From: Dactylellina haptotyla
Lineage: Eukaryota; Ascomycota; Orbiliomycetes; Orbiliales; Orbiliaceae
Assembly: GCA_031310005.1 (NCBI GenBank)
Contig: CM062386.1
Location: 620,001 to 684,000 of the forward strand
Direction: 5' to 3'
DNA: 64,000 bases
Part shown: piece after piece, positions 35,698 through 46,000 of the stretch
Layout: every line of letters begins with the position of its first letter
Numbering within the stretch: position 1 is the stretch's first letter
Notes under the pieces: generated by a model
The model's database searches: none
Seen by the model: only the letters and a program-made list of their open reading frames with translations
Told to the model about the DNA's origin: nothing
Translations under genes and position numbers: made by a program

Positions 35698-36608
35698 ATG
35701 CTCTCAGCTCCATCCTCCTTTTTTCCTGTGGTAATCGTCGCTTCATGCGCGATATTCCTGTCGGTGAACTGCCAAGGCATAGCAGACGATAGTATTAACT
35801 TTCCGTCTGCTCCAGGCTGGGGCGACCTACGAGGATGTGCTCAGGTGTGCCTGAACTGTGCAGACTTTGGGTGTTATCACAATAGTGTTAGATCGACGTC
35901 TGGATGTTCAACAAATAAGTGCCTGTGCAGCCCAAGCCATCTATATAACGCTTTAACTTTTGCATACTCATGTACCGTCGACAATTGCCGAGATTTCGAT
36001 GATGCGAAAGTTGCGAACGAGACAGTATGGAAATATTGTTCGACAAGAGGATATACAAGTGTTCTGGCCCCCGTTACATTGGATAGCACAACCCAAGGTG
36101 TGTCAACTGTAACCGTTACTAAGACATCGATATCCGTTGTTACACAGCGATCCGGCGGTATCGTGAGTTCCACCTCGCTCCGTCCTAGGATTTTCCGTTT
36201 TTCATACTATATTTTATAAGATACAGCTATAGCTGACACCCATATAAATTAGCGACTGAGTCCTCCTCGGATATGGTAACCTCATATACTTCAACTAATT
36301 CCCCAGCGGAAACATCGACAAGGCTCGTTGAAACTTCTACTAATGGCACTAGTGAATCTGATGAGCCTTCTCCATCCGTTCTAAGTAGTCCGACTAGCCA
36401 GGTCACTACCACAACAGCGAATCCAACTACTAGTCCACTTAGCGGTGGTGGGAGCGGGAAGGTGCTAGGAACTGCCGAAATAATCGGAATTGTGATAGGA
36501 TTATTGTCTCTTATAGTTGCGATAGCGGGATTAGTAATGGTCAAGCAAAGAAATAGTGATAGATTTCCAAGAGGAAACCAAGCGGAAGACGGTGGTGTGC
36601 GATGGTAG
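35698..36608 (+). CDS. Cys-rich secreted/single-pass membrane protein with Ser/Thr stalk
   Basis: Unknown surface protein. Exons are 35698-36157 and 36253-36608, giving 271 aa (an alternative intron 36163-36260 with donor GTGAGT is also in frame). The layout is: signal peptide about 1-26 (FFPVVIVASCAIFLSVNC), an ectodomain with ten cysteines spaced like small fungal disulfide domains (CAQVCLNCADFGC, CSTNKCLC, CTVDNC, KYC), a Ser/Thr stalk (about 125-210), a single transmembrane helix near the end (IIGIVIGLLSLIVAIAGLVMV) and a basic cytosolic tail of about 20 residues. The Cys pattern is reminiscent of CFEM domains but does not match the eight-Cys spacing well. The layout resembles wall-stress sensors or plasma-membrane receptors of the WSC type, although it lacks a WSC domain. 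Confidence 0.75.
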
Positions 36609-37322
36609 CAAATAATAGATTATTATTTTCAAAGCCTCCAAGTTTCTCAATCTATCGGACTAGTGGTTCGTTCATAGAAAATGAGAAAGATGTTGATTCT
36701 CCTAAAAAAATTTTCATCAAAACAGTGAACTACTACCTTACTTAAAGAAATCAAATATATTGGTCGCATGTAAAAAATCTACCGCTTATAGTGTTCTTGT
36801 TGTCTCTTAAACCCGATGCCGTCCTTGCCCCAAAAAACGGGGCCTGTTTACAGGCTTGCCGGAGGTAGTACATGTACATGTGCAAGGGTCGTATTGTGAC
36901 CTGGTTGTGCTACCGAAATCCTTCGTTTCAGTTGGTGTAAGAAAACGCATAAGAGGCAACTTGATAAGGTCAAAAAAAAATTGTCTAATATGATGTCACT
37001 CTTATCTAAGAAATGGAACTTAACACACAAACGTACGACTGAGTATAATAACTTCAAATTACAAGGATAGTTTTTACGAGTGCCCCATATATAATACGAG
37101 TTTTGTTTCAAATCTTTCAGTTTCCTAACTAGTCAACCACAGTATGTAGCACGCCTAGCATCCAGCAACGAGACTAACGAACATATTATTTTATTAATAA
37201 TTGCTGAAAGCAATTCTAAAGCGTGAAGCTCCGCTCAATCAACAGTGAATGATATCAGATATTTAACGCTATCTCAAAACCATTTCCACATCCTAAGCGA
37301 TTTGCAATAGCACTAAGGTTAA
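36609..37322. other. AT-rich spacer
   Basis: 714 bases without recognisable coding or structural features. Confidence 0.5.
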
Positions 37323-38450
37323 ATGGAGTGCTCCTTCTGTGTATCAGTCAACACAATATACTGCCCCTCCTGTCTTTCTGTTCAGTTTTGCCAGAAACAC
37401 GAGGCGCTTCATGCGAGGCAACACTCCAGACATTGCGCAGAAATTCAACAGGCGTCCCTTACATTGGCATCTGCTGAAAAGGCCATCCTAGCTGCGGGCT
37501 ATAGTTACGCTAATAATATTCCGTATGGTGATAACCGAACCCGTCTCAGAGCATTATTTGAGCCACCGAATTATAGTACATACTACCTATGCGACTTGGG
37601 CCAAAATTACATCAGAGATTTCAAAATCCTACTAGCCTGCCTCCTTAATATGAAGACGAAGGATGCACTCGATAGAGCGTTCGAACTCCTTATTGACTTT
37701 CACCATGTGTCTCGATCGTCCAAAGAAGCAGCCACTTTTGCTATTCCCATCCTTCTCTACCGCCGAGATGACCAACTCTGTTACGATTACCTTTATACAT
37801 CGTGGCACTGGCGTCCTGGATCACCATACGCTCACGCAGATCCGAATCTAGAAAATGTCAGGGTTTTAGAATATCCGGAATCGTTTCACCGGAATATACT
37901 TGACGATCCGCCCTTAAGAAAAGTCTCTTCGGTTCAGCATTTAAATCAGGCCAATATGTCAATGACTCTCCTTCATTTCTGGTGGGTGGAAGAAGCGAGA
38001 AAATTGAAGACTACATATGCAGTTCTCGATGAGATTCTCTCAAACAGATTACATTACGATATCCTCAATAATATAAAATCTTTCATTCAACCGCAAACGA
38101 AGGCTCTGGGGCGGCATTTTGCCCACTTTCCGGGCAGAACAATACGGAGTGATAGTTGGGAGTTTGTTCAACAGTTAGAGAGCCGACTAGCCCATTACTT
38201 CGAGGCGACCCACAACGAATATCCAGACTTGAATATATGGGCGGGACTATTAGATGCAGCAGATGCGGGGGAGGACCTAACGATTACCGAATATGCATCA
38301 ATTTATGCGGGAGGGATAGCGGTTAACACTCAAGCAGAAAAGAACGTATATCTGCGTATTCAATACCGATTTTGGAAAGAAACACCCGGTGCTGTAGAAT
38401 ATGTTAGAGGTGAACTCTCGCGGCTAGAGAGAGGGGCGAAAACAGTTTAA
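37323..38450 (+). CDS. MYND-like zinc-finger protein (375 aa)
   Basis: Intronless gene. The N-terminal 37 residues form a MYND-like finger: Cys3, Cys6, Cys14, Cys17, Cys23, His27, then His36 and Cys37 region (CSFC, CPSC, FCQKHEALH, HSRHC). The usual sixth Cys is replaced by His27 in CQKH, so zinc binding is likely but altered. Residues about 50-370 are a helical region with no family I recognise. It contains repeated Trp/Tyr-rich helices (YDYLYTSWHWRPGSPYAH, TLLHFWWVEEARKL, IQYRFWKETPGAVEYVRGEL). MYND fingers usually mediate protein contacts with Pro-rich partners. Proteins with an N-terminal MYND and an unknown helical body are often expanded in filamentous fungi. The start codon is the only ATG that keeps the finger intact. 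Confidence 0.75.
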   Translation: MECSFCVSVNTIYCPSCLSVQFCQKHEALHARQHSRHCAEIQQASLTLASAEKAILAAGYSYANNIPYGDNRTRLRALFEPPNYSTYYLCDLGQNYIRDFKILLACLLNMKTKDALDRAFELLIDFHHVSRSSKEAATFAIPILLYRRDDQLCYDYLYTSWHWRPGSPYAHADPNLENVRVLEYPESFHRNILDDPPLRKVSSVQHLNQANMSMTLLHFWWVEEARKLKTTYAVLDEILSNRLHYDILNNIKSFIQPQTKALGRHFAHFPGRTIRSDSWEFVQQLESRLAHYFEATHNEYPDLNIWAGLLDAADAGEDLTITEYASIYAGGIAVNTQAEKNVYLRIQYRFWKETPGAVEYVRGELSRLERGAKTV

Positions 38451-40106
38451 AAAAGAAACGTATCAGGGGGACCCTGATTTTTAGGGACAATGAGGCAAGC
38501 TAAACGGGCAAAAGATATCACACCATCAACCAAATGCAAATCTGCAGCCCCAGAATACACGACCACGCAGTTCCATGTTAGCAGATCATCTTTTAATACA
38601 TCTCAGCCACCGGGTCTCGATCGTATGGGAAACAAAGATACATTGAACAGAGCGAATTTGGGTCTGAAAACATGTATCTAAACGATCAGCAACTGAGAGG
38701 AATGGCAATATTTACCAAGGATCACGACATAGCTATGCATTAAGGATTCTAGATCTTGGGTGTGATCACCCGAACCGGTTCGAACCATCCAAGCTCGCAC
38801 CTCGCCGAATATTTCTGAATTTTCAATTTCTCAGAGATCCAGACACTGCTTCCACACGTGGACACCTACTAGCTCAACATCTTTGTACCACTAGACTTGA
38901 ATAAATTTAGCCTCAAGACTCATCTAGCCCGGTCTCTCGGGTCTTCAACAAGGATCTAAACGGCTGATGCCGCTTACAACGATTGCAATGCAGAGGTGGG
39001 CATTAAGTAACGTGGATACGTATAAATTTGTAAAGGCAATTTACGCTTATTGCAGGTGGTAGGTACCTGGTGGGATTCCTGAATTTATCTTGACAAGACT
39101 CAAGAATATTCGAATCCTCTTAATGAAAACGCCCCCGCAATTGAATGATATTTATTATCAATTGGTGTGCTGGGTCCACATACCCAAAGAGCTGGATTTT
39201 GGCACCAACCGATTGGTTCCAATATTAAAATACGGTTACTGGCTGTTCACCAGGCCCGGGCACGTTCCAATTGGCTCAGTTAGGCTGTTCGCTAATCTAT
39301 AAACAACTGGGTGTTTGGACCCTGGTTTTCCTGGGACAAATTGCAACACAGCTGCAGAGTGTGTCCACGCTTGGGACATGTACTTGACCTCAAGGCCTCA
39401 TGTCTGCAATTTGATCACGACAACATGCAACAACCACATGTCCGACCCCCGCGCACCAACAGATCACAAACATAAGCAGCGCGGTCAAGAGGAGGCTTGC
39501 AGGCAAGCATTCAGCTTTCCCGAAAGCTTGTCGAATGATAAAACAGCAAAATTTCGTCATTTCTTCGAAACGCGGGCCAGTTGCAGTGTCGGCAACTCGC
39601 AGCATCCATGCCAATATCCTGGGCGGCGTCTGGGCGGCTTCTCGGCGGCCACTGGGCGTCGCCTTTTGCAGGCGCGGCAGTATTACACTAACATTGTAAA
39701 TAAACGAGCATATAACAATCTCGATTGCGTGCTTGTATGTGCTCATTACACCATATCGCCCAGAGTAAGAGTGCAATCTGGAACCAGGAACTCTGCTTTT
39801 CTCGCCTCCGTCTTTTGGCCGCCATAATGCTAGGCAATAACCAACAAGAGATTTTGCAAAGGTCTTGTCGTCTTGGTCCTGTACGGGTGGTCCTGATTGT
39901 GAGGAGATACTCGGCGAGTTTGCATTGGGGGAAAAGATAGGAAAAAGCTTGGGTCCTCGCAGAAATGTAAATGTAGAGTTATTGTGCCTATACCTAAGAG
40001 CTAGAGCAATTATAAGAAGTCCTGGTTCTCCCACCGTTGAATTTCGCTCTGTAGCAGAAGTTCTTCTAGTTATACTTCTTTCATTCAGTAATAGCCAGAA
40101 GCAAAC
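38451..40106. other. Intergenic region (1.7 kb) before the MFS gene
   Basis: No supported gene. Open frames of 70-214 codons on both strands near 39090-40034 overlap one another, have biased composition and show no domain. The last 200 bases hold the promoter and leader of the transporter gene. This marks the right border of the accessory block. Confidence 0.5.
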
Positions 40107-42009
40107 ATGGGAAGCGACCTAAAGACCCAGAACCCAGACCGGTTTCCCCCTCCTCGGGATGACGAGGAAGGGCTCACCATCGAGGTCGATTGGACCAAAG
40201 AGGAAGAAAAAGCCGCAAAGCGAAAGTACGTTATGCATATCCGATCCGGATAGCCGTAGGCTAAGAGTGCCTATAGACTGACGTGATTGCCGCGGTTTCT
40301 AGGTTGGATCTTATCATTATGCCTCTTCTCTTCTTGGGTTTCTTCTGCCTACGTAAGTAAATGCTCGTTGTGCTTTTAGAAGTCTAAGCACTTTGTTTTC
40401 CTTGGTCGCAAATCCCCCACTCATGTCACTAACCCTTTAATTCTATACAATAGAGCTCGACAGAGGCAACATTGCAAATGCCCTCACCGATAATTTTTTC
40501 AAAGATGTCGGAATCACTCAGAATCAATTCAACGTTGGCCAACAGATGCTTTCCCTTGGGATTGTGCTCACTGAAATACCATCCAACATGATTTTGTACC
40601 GCGTTGGCCCTGGAAAGTGGCTCACTCTTCAGCTCTTTTTATTCGGAACCGTCTCTACCTTCCAAGCCTTCCAAAATAGCTACAGCTCCTTCATTGCCTC
40701 GCGATTCCTTCTCGGTATTACCGAGTCCGGGTTTATTCCAGGTGGCCTTTGGACTTTGTCAACCTGGTACACTAGAAGCGAGACCGCTAAGCGCGTGATG
40801 TTCTTCTACTTCGGTAACCAGTTCGGACAGGCCTCCTCCAAACTACTCGCCTATGGTATCCTCCATATGCGTGGTGTAGGAGGTAAGCCGGGTTGGTTCT
40901 GGCTTTTTGTGCTCATGGGATTGTTCACTATTGCCAGTGGATTCGTTCTTGGTTTCTTCCTTCCCGACTCCTTCAAGAACCCATGCAGTGCCTTTTTGCC
41001 TGGGCGGAGTGTCTTCACCGAGCGAGAGCTTCACATTCTGAGAACTCGAGTCCGACTCGATGACCCAATGAAGGGCAAGAAGAAGAAGCACATCGATTGG
41101 GGTGCATTCAAAAGAGCTGTAAGTTTAAATGGTTGTCTTGCAAGTAGATTCCTTGTGAGCTCTGACTGAATACTATTCTTAGTTCACCAACTGGAGAATC
41201 TGGATCCATGTTGCCATTTCTCTTTGCAATAACGGTCCTCAACGTGGTTTCGATACCTATTCTCCATCAATTGTTAACAGCTTTGGATTCGCTGCTCTTA
41301 CTAGTAATGCCCTCGCATCCGTTGGTTTCTACCTTCAAATTCCAACATCTTTCGCCTTTAGTTGGGTCTCTGATCACTTGTACGAGCACCGTCCTCACCA
41401 AATCATATGAACCATGTTGACTAACAAACTTCCGTAGTAACAAACGCGGAGAGACCGTCATTGCAGGGCTGAGTTGCCATTTAATCGGTTACATCTTCAA
41501 CAGGGTCTTCACAGAACTCAATGGACGCGGTATCAGATACTTCGGTGTCGTCTGGACCCAGTGTTTTGGAACCTTCTCCCATCCACTGAATATCGCATGG
41601 TTGTCCTTAGCCTGCAGTGATTCCGAAGTTAGAGCGTTGGCTATGGCTATGTAAGCTAAAGGAATCCTAAAGATAAGTCAAAATATTTGGTCGCTAACCT
41701 TGCAATAATAGGGTCATCATGGGAGCGAATATTGCAGGTATCTATGGTGCACAGATCTTCAGACAAGACGATAGGCCCAAGTATCGTCGTGGATTCGCCA
41801 CCGGTGCTGCTATCCTTGCTGTTGCAATTGTACTTGCTACTATCAGGTACATTGATGACGTTATCCGTCGTCGTCGGACAGCCAACCAAGAATTCTCAGC
41901 AGGCAGTGATGACGGCGACAATGAAAAGCCACTCCCACCCGCTGAAGACCAACCTGTACCAATCGAGGTTGGAGTCGACCACAAGGCAGTGGCCTCTAAG
42001 ACAGCGTAG
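40107..42009 (+). CDS. MFS transporter, allantoate permease (Dal5/ACS) family
   Basis: Plasma-membrane secondary transporter of the anion:cation symporter family, whose fungal members carry allantoate, nicotinate, pantothenate, vitamins or other organic anions. The substrate cannot be told. Exons: 40107-40225, 40303-40352, 40454-41118, 41183-41379, 41438-41650, 41712-42009, giving 513 aa. About twelve hydrophobic helices are present. Family marks include LDRGNIANA after helix 1, EIPSNMILYRVGPGKWL, SRFLLGITESGFIPGGLWTLSTWYTRSE, and the domain-linker signature with GETVIAG. The acidic N terminus (EEGLTIEVDWTKEEE) matches the usual fungal VDWxxxEE start. The Pro/Glu-rich C-terminal tail is cytosolic. 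The phases of all six exons agree. Confidence 0.93.
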
Positions 42010-42728
42010 TTTTGTTACTATAACGTTAATGCTGGTTGCCTTTGAGTTTCTGCGAATTTTGCAGATCAAATATTCTTATAAACTATTTGTCGCACGCTCA
42101 AGTTCTCTCAATATCATTCTTTGACTTGGTATCGCAATATTCCAGCGTCTTAATATAGTGTCATTATAATTCAGATCAGATCAGATCAGATTGAGGGGTA
42201 GAAAATAGTCTAAGATCTCCAAATCTATCTTTGAGAAGCAAAAAATCTCATTTCTATGTCTACCATCATAAAACTTGAAACTATCATTAAGGAGGGCCCA
42301 GTATCGTAAGGAGAGCCTTTGATATCAAGTCAGGAATCCTTCGTGGAGTACTGTGTCCCCAAAACGGTCGTTGACTCAGCGTTGAACGTGTGTTGCGGGT
42401 GTGGCAGCAAGAAAAAGTGTTGCGGAGTGCCAAGACGTCGCACAAGCGGGCGGTCGCCTGTCAACACCAAATTCTGCTCTTCGAACATCGGCCTCAGCTT
42501 TTTTTAGCGATCTCAACAGCAGACATTGCGGACTCCTTCGACCACACGGCAGCAGTAGAAGAGGGGTAGTCTCGCCGCAAAATGGCAATCTAGGGTGCGG
42601 AATCTTGCTCTCGACTTTAATCGATCTTGGAAGAAGTTTTACAGCGGCCAATTGGCGACTACAGACGCCATATATCGACACACCAAGTTCGAACGTTTAC
42701 GATACCCTCTCGACAGACTGCTATTACT
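42010..42728. other. Spacer with GATCA tandem repeat
   Basis: Transporter 3' UTR and uL5m upstream region. A pentanucleotide repeat lies at 42171-42191. No gene is seen. Confidence 0.6.
42171..42191. repeat. TCAGA pentanucleotide repeat
   Basis: Four tandem TCAGA units, visible directly. Confidence 0.85.
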
Positions 42729-43830
42729 ATGGCGTCCATTACTCCCAGAATGCTGTCGACACAGTGTACTCGCCAGCTCCGGGTGTTGGACTCGGGCCTC
42801 TTACAGAAAGCTCGCCCTTCTATCGCGGTTCTCAATGCTTTCCTCTTTCCCACCACATCGCAATCGACGCCGTCGACTCGCTCTTTCTCAACCACCACAC
42901 CAGTTCAAAAGCGAGACCCTGGTGGCCACGGCCGTTTCGGACGTCCGGGTCGGCATCAGGTCCGTCACCCTCGATACTACCGCGGCCCGTACCATCCTCA
43001 TCAGCCTCCCAAGCCCTCCGATATCTCATCTCGTGAATTCATGCCCGGTCCTTTCACCAGTGAGCGTCTATGGGACCACTACATGGACACAATCTCCGCA
43101 GATTATATGACACTAAATTACACCCATATACCTCCAAACACCCCAGATAAAGTACGAAAAGAACGTTTAAGGAAATGGGAGGGTGACAGTCCATACTTTG
43201 AGAACCGTCCCCTCAGAGGGCCTCGAGGCCGCAACTACCTGCGCCTGTTATCCAAGCCAATCACTTTCAGAAATGTTCCGCGTCTCCAGGAAATTGTCTT
43301 CCACTGCTTTGCCGATGCAGCAACCAAGAATGAGCTTGCCATTCGGGTAGCGATCATGATTGCCCAAGTAATTACCGGCTCTAGAGCGAATATCCACAAG
43401 GCGAAGAAGACTGTAGCAGCGTGGGGTTTGAAGAAGGATACCCAAACCGCCGTTACCTGCAGGATGACTGGCCCTGCAATGTATAGATTCTTAGCAACAT
43501 GTATTGACATCGTGATGCCGAGAATTAAGGAGTACAAGGGTGTAAGGGGTACCACCGGTGATAGGGCGGGCAATTTGGCGTTTGGATTTACACCTGAAGT
43601 TGTTGCTCAGTTCCCCGAGATCGAAGGTAAGTCATTTTTCTCCCAAAACAACATGCGAGGGATTTCAGCCATTTACTAATGAAGAAATAGTGAATTACGA
43701 TATGTACCCCGCTAAAATGATACCTGGTTGCCATATTATCTGCAAAACTACAGCGACCAATGACAGGGATGCGAGAATGCTCCTGCAGTCATTCGGAGTG
43801 CCCTTCTACGGCAAAATGAAGAACTTTTAA
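42729..43830 (+). CDS. MRPL7: Mitochondrial large-subunit ribosomal protein uL5m
   Basis: Structural protein of the mitoribosome large subunit near the central protuberance. Exons are 42729-43626 and 43691-43830, giving 345 aa. An Arg/Ser-rich transit peptide (MASITPRMLSTQCTRQLR...) is followed by a low-complexity Pro/His/Arg stretch and then the L5 domain: VPRLQEIVFHCFADAATKNE, a segment with AIMIAQVITG, CRMTGPAMYRFL, FGFTPEVVAQFPEIE and the C-terminal YDMYPAKMIPGCHI...FGVPF. Yeast Mrpl7 is 292 aa, and the difference lies in the N-terminal extension. The ATG at 42729 was preferred over one 102 bases upstream because it starts the targeting peptide. Confidence 0.93.
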
Positions 43831-43964
43831 TTACTTTATAGACGCGAAGGCATCTTATTTCTGTAGATATATGGTTTTTCTACCCATTGTAAATATGTTC
43901 TATGATACATATTAAAAAATCTATCCTACCGCGCACTGATCCACATTTTCGAGATCGTAACTTT

Positions 43965-44967
43965 TCACGCAAACCTCTCCGCACTATTATCGATGAACTT
44001 TCCTCCATTCTTCTTATAAGCCTCGAACTCGGAATTAATCTGCTGTATTAACCCTCCGGCATAATCAAATGATTTTTCCAGCAGTCGATAATCTTTCAAC
44101 CACATTTCCACATTTAATACATCCGAATCTTCTTGTCCTTGCTTAGTCTTGAACCAAAGCAAAGCCAGAACATGCTTAAGTTCCTTCAGATATTTTTCTT
44201 CATGCACGTAACCTTCTCTATACCACGGCGACATTCTAAGCATCTTTGTCTGAATCTGCCATTCAATCGGTAGAGAGTACAATGTAATCCATTGTCTCTC
44301 GCTTTGCCACAGTGGTACGACATTCTTGTTCGCGAAATCCGCATACAGCTTGGCGCCGTTATAGTAGGCCATTCCGGCACCAAGAGCGCCGTTGAAGAAG
44401 TCAAAATTCAATTTGTATTTTTTGCCGTCTTCAGTACCGGAAAACTCTTTCGCTGCATCATTAGTTTCGGTGATCCAGGCATCCGTGGTCGCCCAGACGT
44501 CAATATCAGCGGTTGTCGGGCTGAGGTCGTTCAAAACACGGTACACACCGCCACCACACAGGAAAGTGTAGGCACCGAGACCTTGATCTTCCAGGTACGT
44601 TTCGAAGATTTTGAGAACTTTGGAACGAAGAACCTATCAGCTTATATGTTTGCAGAGCGAAGAAATTTGACTGACCTTGCGGTAATGTTTCTTTCGTCAT
44701 TCCTGTTGGCGTATCTTCTTTCGGAGCACTGACGCCAAATCCATCCGCTCCTTTGACAGGCCCGCCCTTGCTGTTGGTAAACTTGGGGGGACCGGAACCG
44801 CCACCGCCAGAATTTGTACTCCCTCCACTAAATTTCGGTGGCCCGCCTCCCCATTTTATACCACTGATGCCTTTGCCTGTTGGCACAGGCATAGGCGAAG
44901 CAGCCACACCTTGAAGTGACGAGGCTGCTAGTAGCAGTGTGAGAGATATTACGAGTGATCTGATCAT
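43965..44967 (-). CDS. Predicted secreted protein with nucleotidyltransferase-like motif
   Basis: Exons on the minus strand: 44967-44676 and 44617-43965, giving 314 aa. Residues 1-24 are a signal peptide (SLVISLTLLLAASSLQGVAAS). A Gly/Ser/Pro/Lys-rich linker with three PPKF-type repeats runs to about residue 85. The rest is an alpha/beta domain beginning TYLEDQGLGAYTFLCGGGVY and continuing R-x(10)-DIDVWATTD. The GGG...R...T-x-DID pattern is the signature of nucleotidyltransferase-fold proteins. In that fold the two Asp residues (here about 135 and 137) bind metal. A secreted member would be unusual. The donor GTCAGT is good; the acceptor (CCAAAG) was chosen because it alone restores the frame. 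Convergent with uL5m, 134 bp apart. Confidence 0.7.
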
Positions 44968-46000
44968 TTTTGATAGCGAAGGACGGAGACTTTTCAGTCT
45001 TGAAAACTAAAGGACTGTATTATAGACAGTGCGCTAGGACAAGAGAGAAGGAGGGAAAGGGCGGAATACTATACCTAGATCTATTGATCCTTACAGTTCG
45101 ATGAGAGCAAAGACATATAGAAAAAGGCGCCTCCAAGACCATTTTATACTCGCCAGGTATCTTTATATTCAGACTAGAAAACATCTATAAGCCTACCCTC
45201 AAAATAAATATTCTCGCATTGTCATGGCGAAAACGCCCCATGCCCATAGCTTCGCCAAGTTAGCACAAGATAGCTATGTCGCCGTTCACCTTGCTGGATT
45301 AATAAATCAGGACTAGCGTAAAACCGGTAAGAAATAGTCGGCTCATTATTATAGCTTTCTTAATATCCGATGTAACATATAGATCTAAAATACCCCTGTC
45401 TCTATCTACTATTTTTATGCGCATAGATTCTTCAACTTCGTTCGAGGTGGTATCATGAGATTCGATTTCTCCGAATTCCCGACAGGCGATTCAGCGACTA
45501 TATTTCGAAAATTAATAGCATCGCAAGCGAGCGTATATATTCGGCAAACATCAAAACATGGTATATACAAGGAAATTAATTTGCAGTAGTATAGGTTGGT
45601 CCCCTGTTTTCGGGTGTTCGAGAAATTTCCAAAACGGGTATATATCTAGTGATTTCTACTAGCGTAGTTCGACAACTATGGGCAGATGCGAAGCGGGGCC
45701 GTGATCTTCACAGGAAGAACATTCCATTAGGCTTCTGGCATGCATTTCGAGTTTCCAGAATTTCCAAAATGGTAAAGATTTGAAGCTCAAACACCTAAAC
45801 TGAGCTCAGCTCAGCCTCTCGGTTTCTGAATACCGAATCTATAGGTTGTTGTAACAATTCCACAAAAGGTGTTGATTGACTTGGCGACGAAGCCGGCCAT
45901 AAAGTAGCTCTGAAATGGAATAAGAAATGGTATTCTGGTTCAGCTAGAGTTAATACAAGAGTAAAAGTAGAGAAATCCTTGTGGTACAAGGAGAAAAAAA
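44968..46000. other. Intergenic region (1 kb)
   Basis: Promoter side of the secreted-protein gene and 3' side of PGS1. AT-rich, no supported gene or structured element. Confidence 0.5.

Noticed and set aside
39315-40034. 170- and 214-codon overlapping open frames on both strands
   Set aside because: The two frames overlap on opposite strands and give no domain, signal peptide or protein-like composition.
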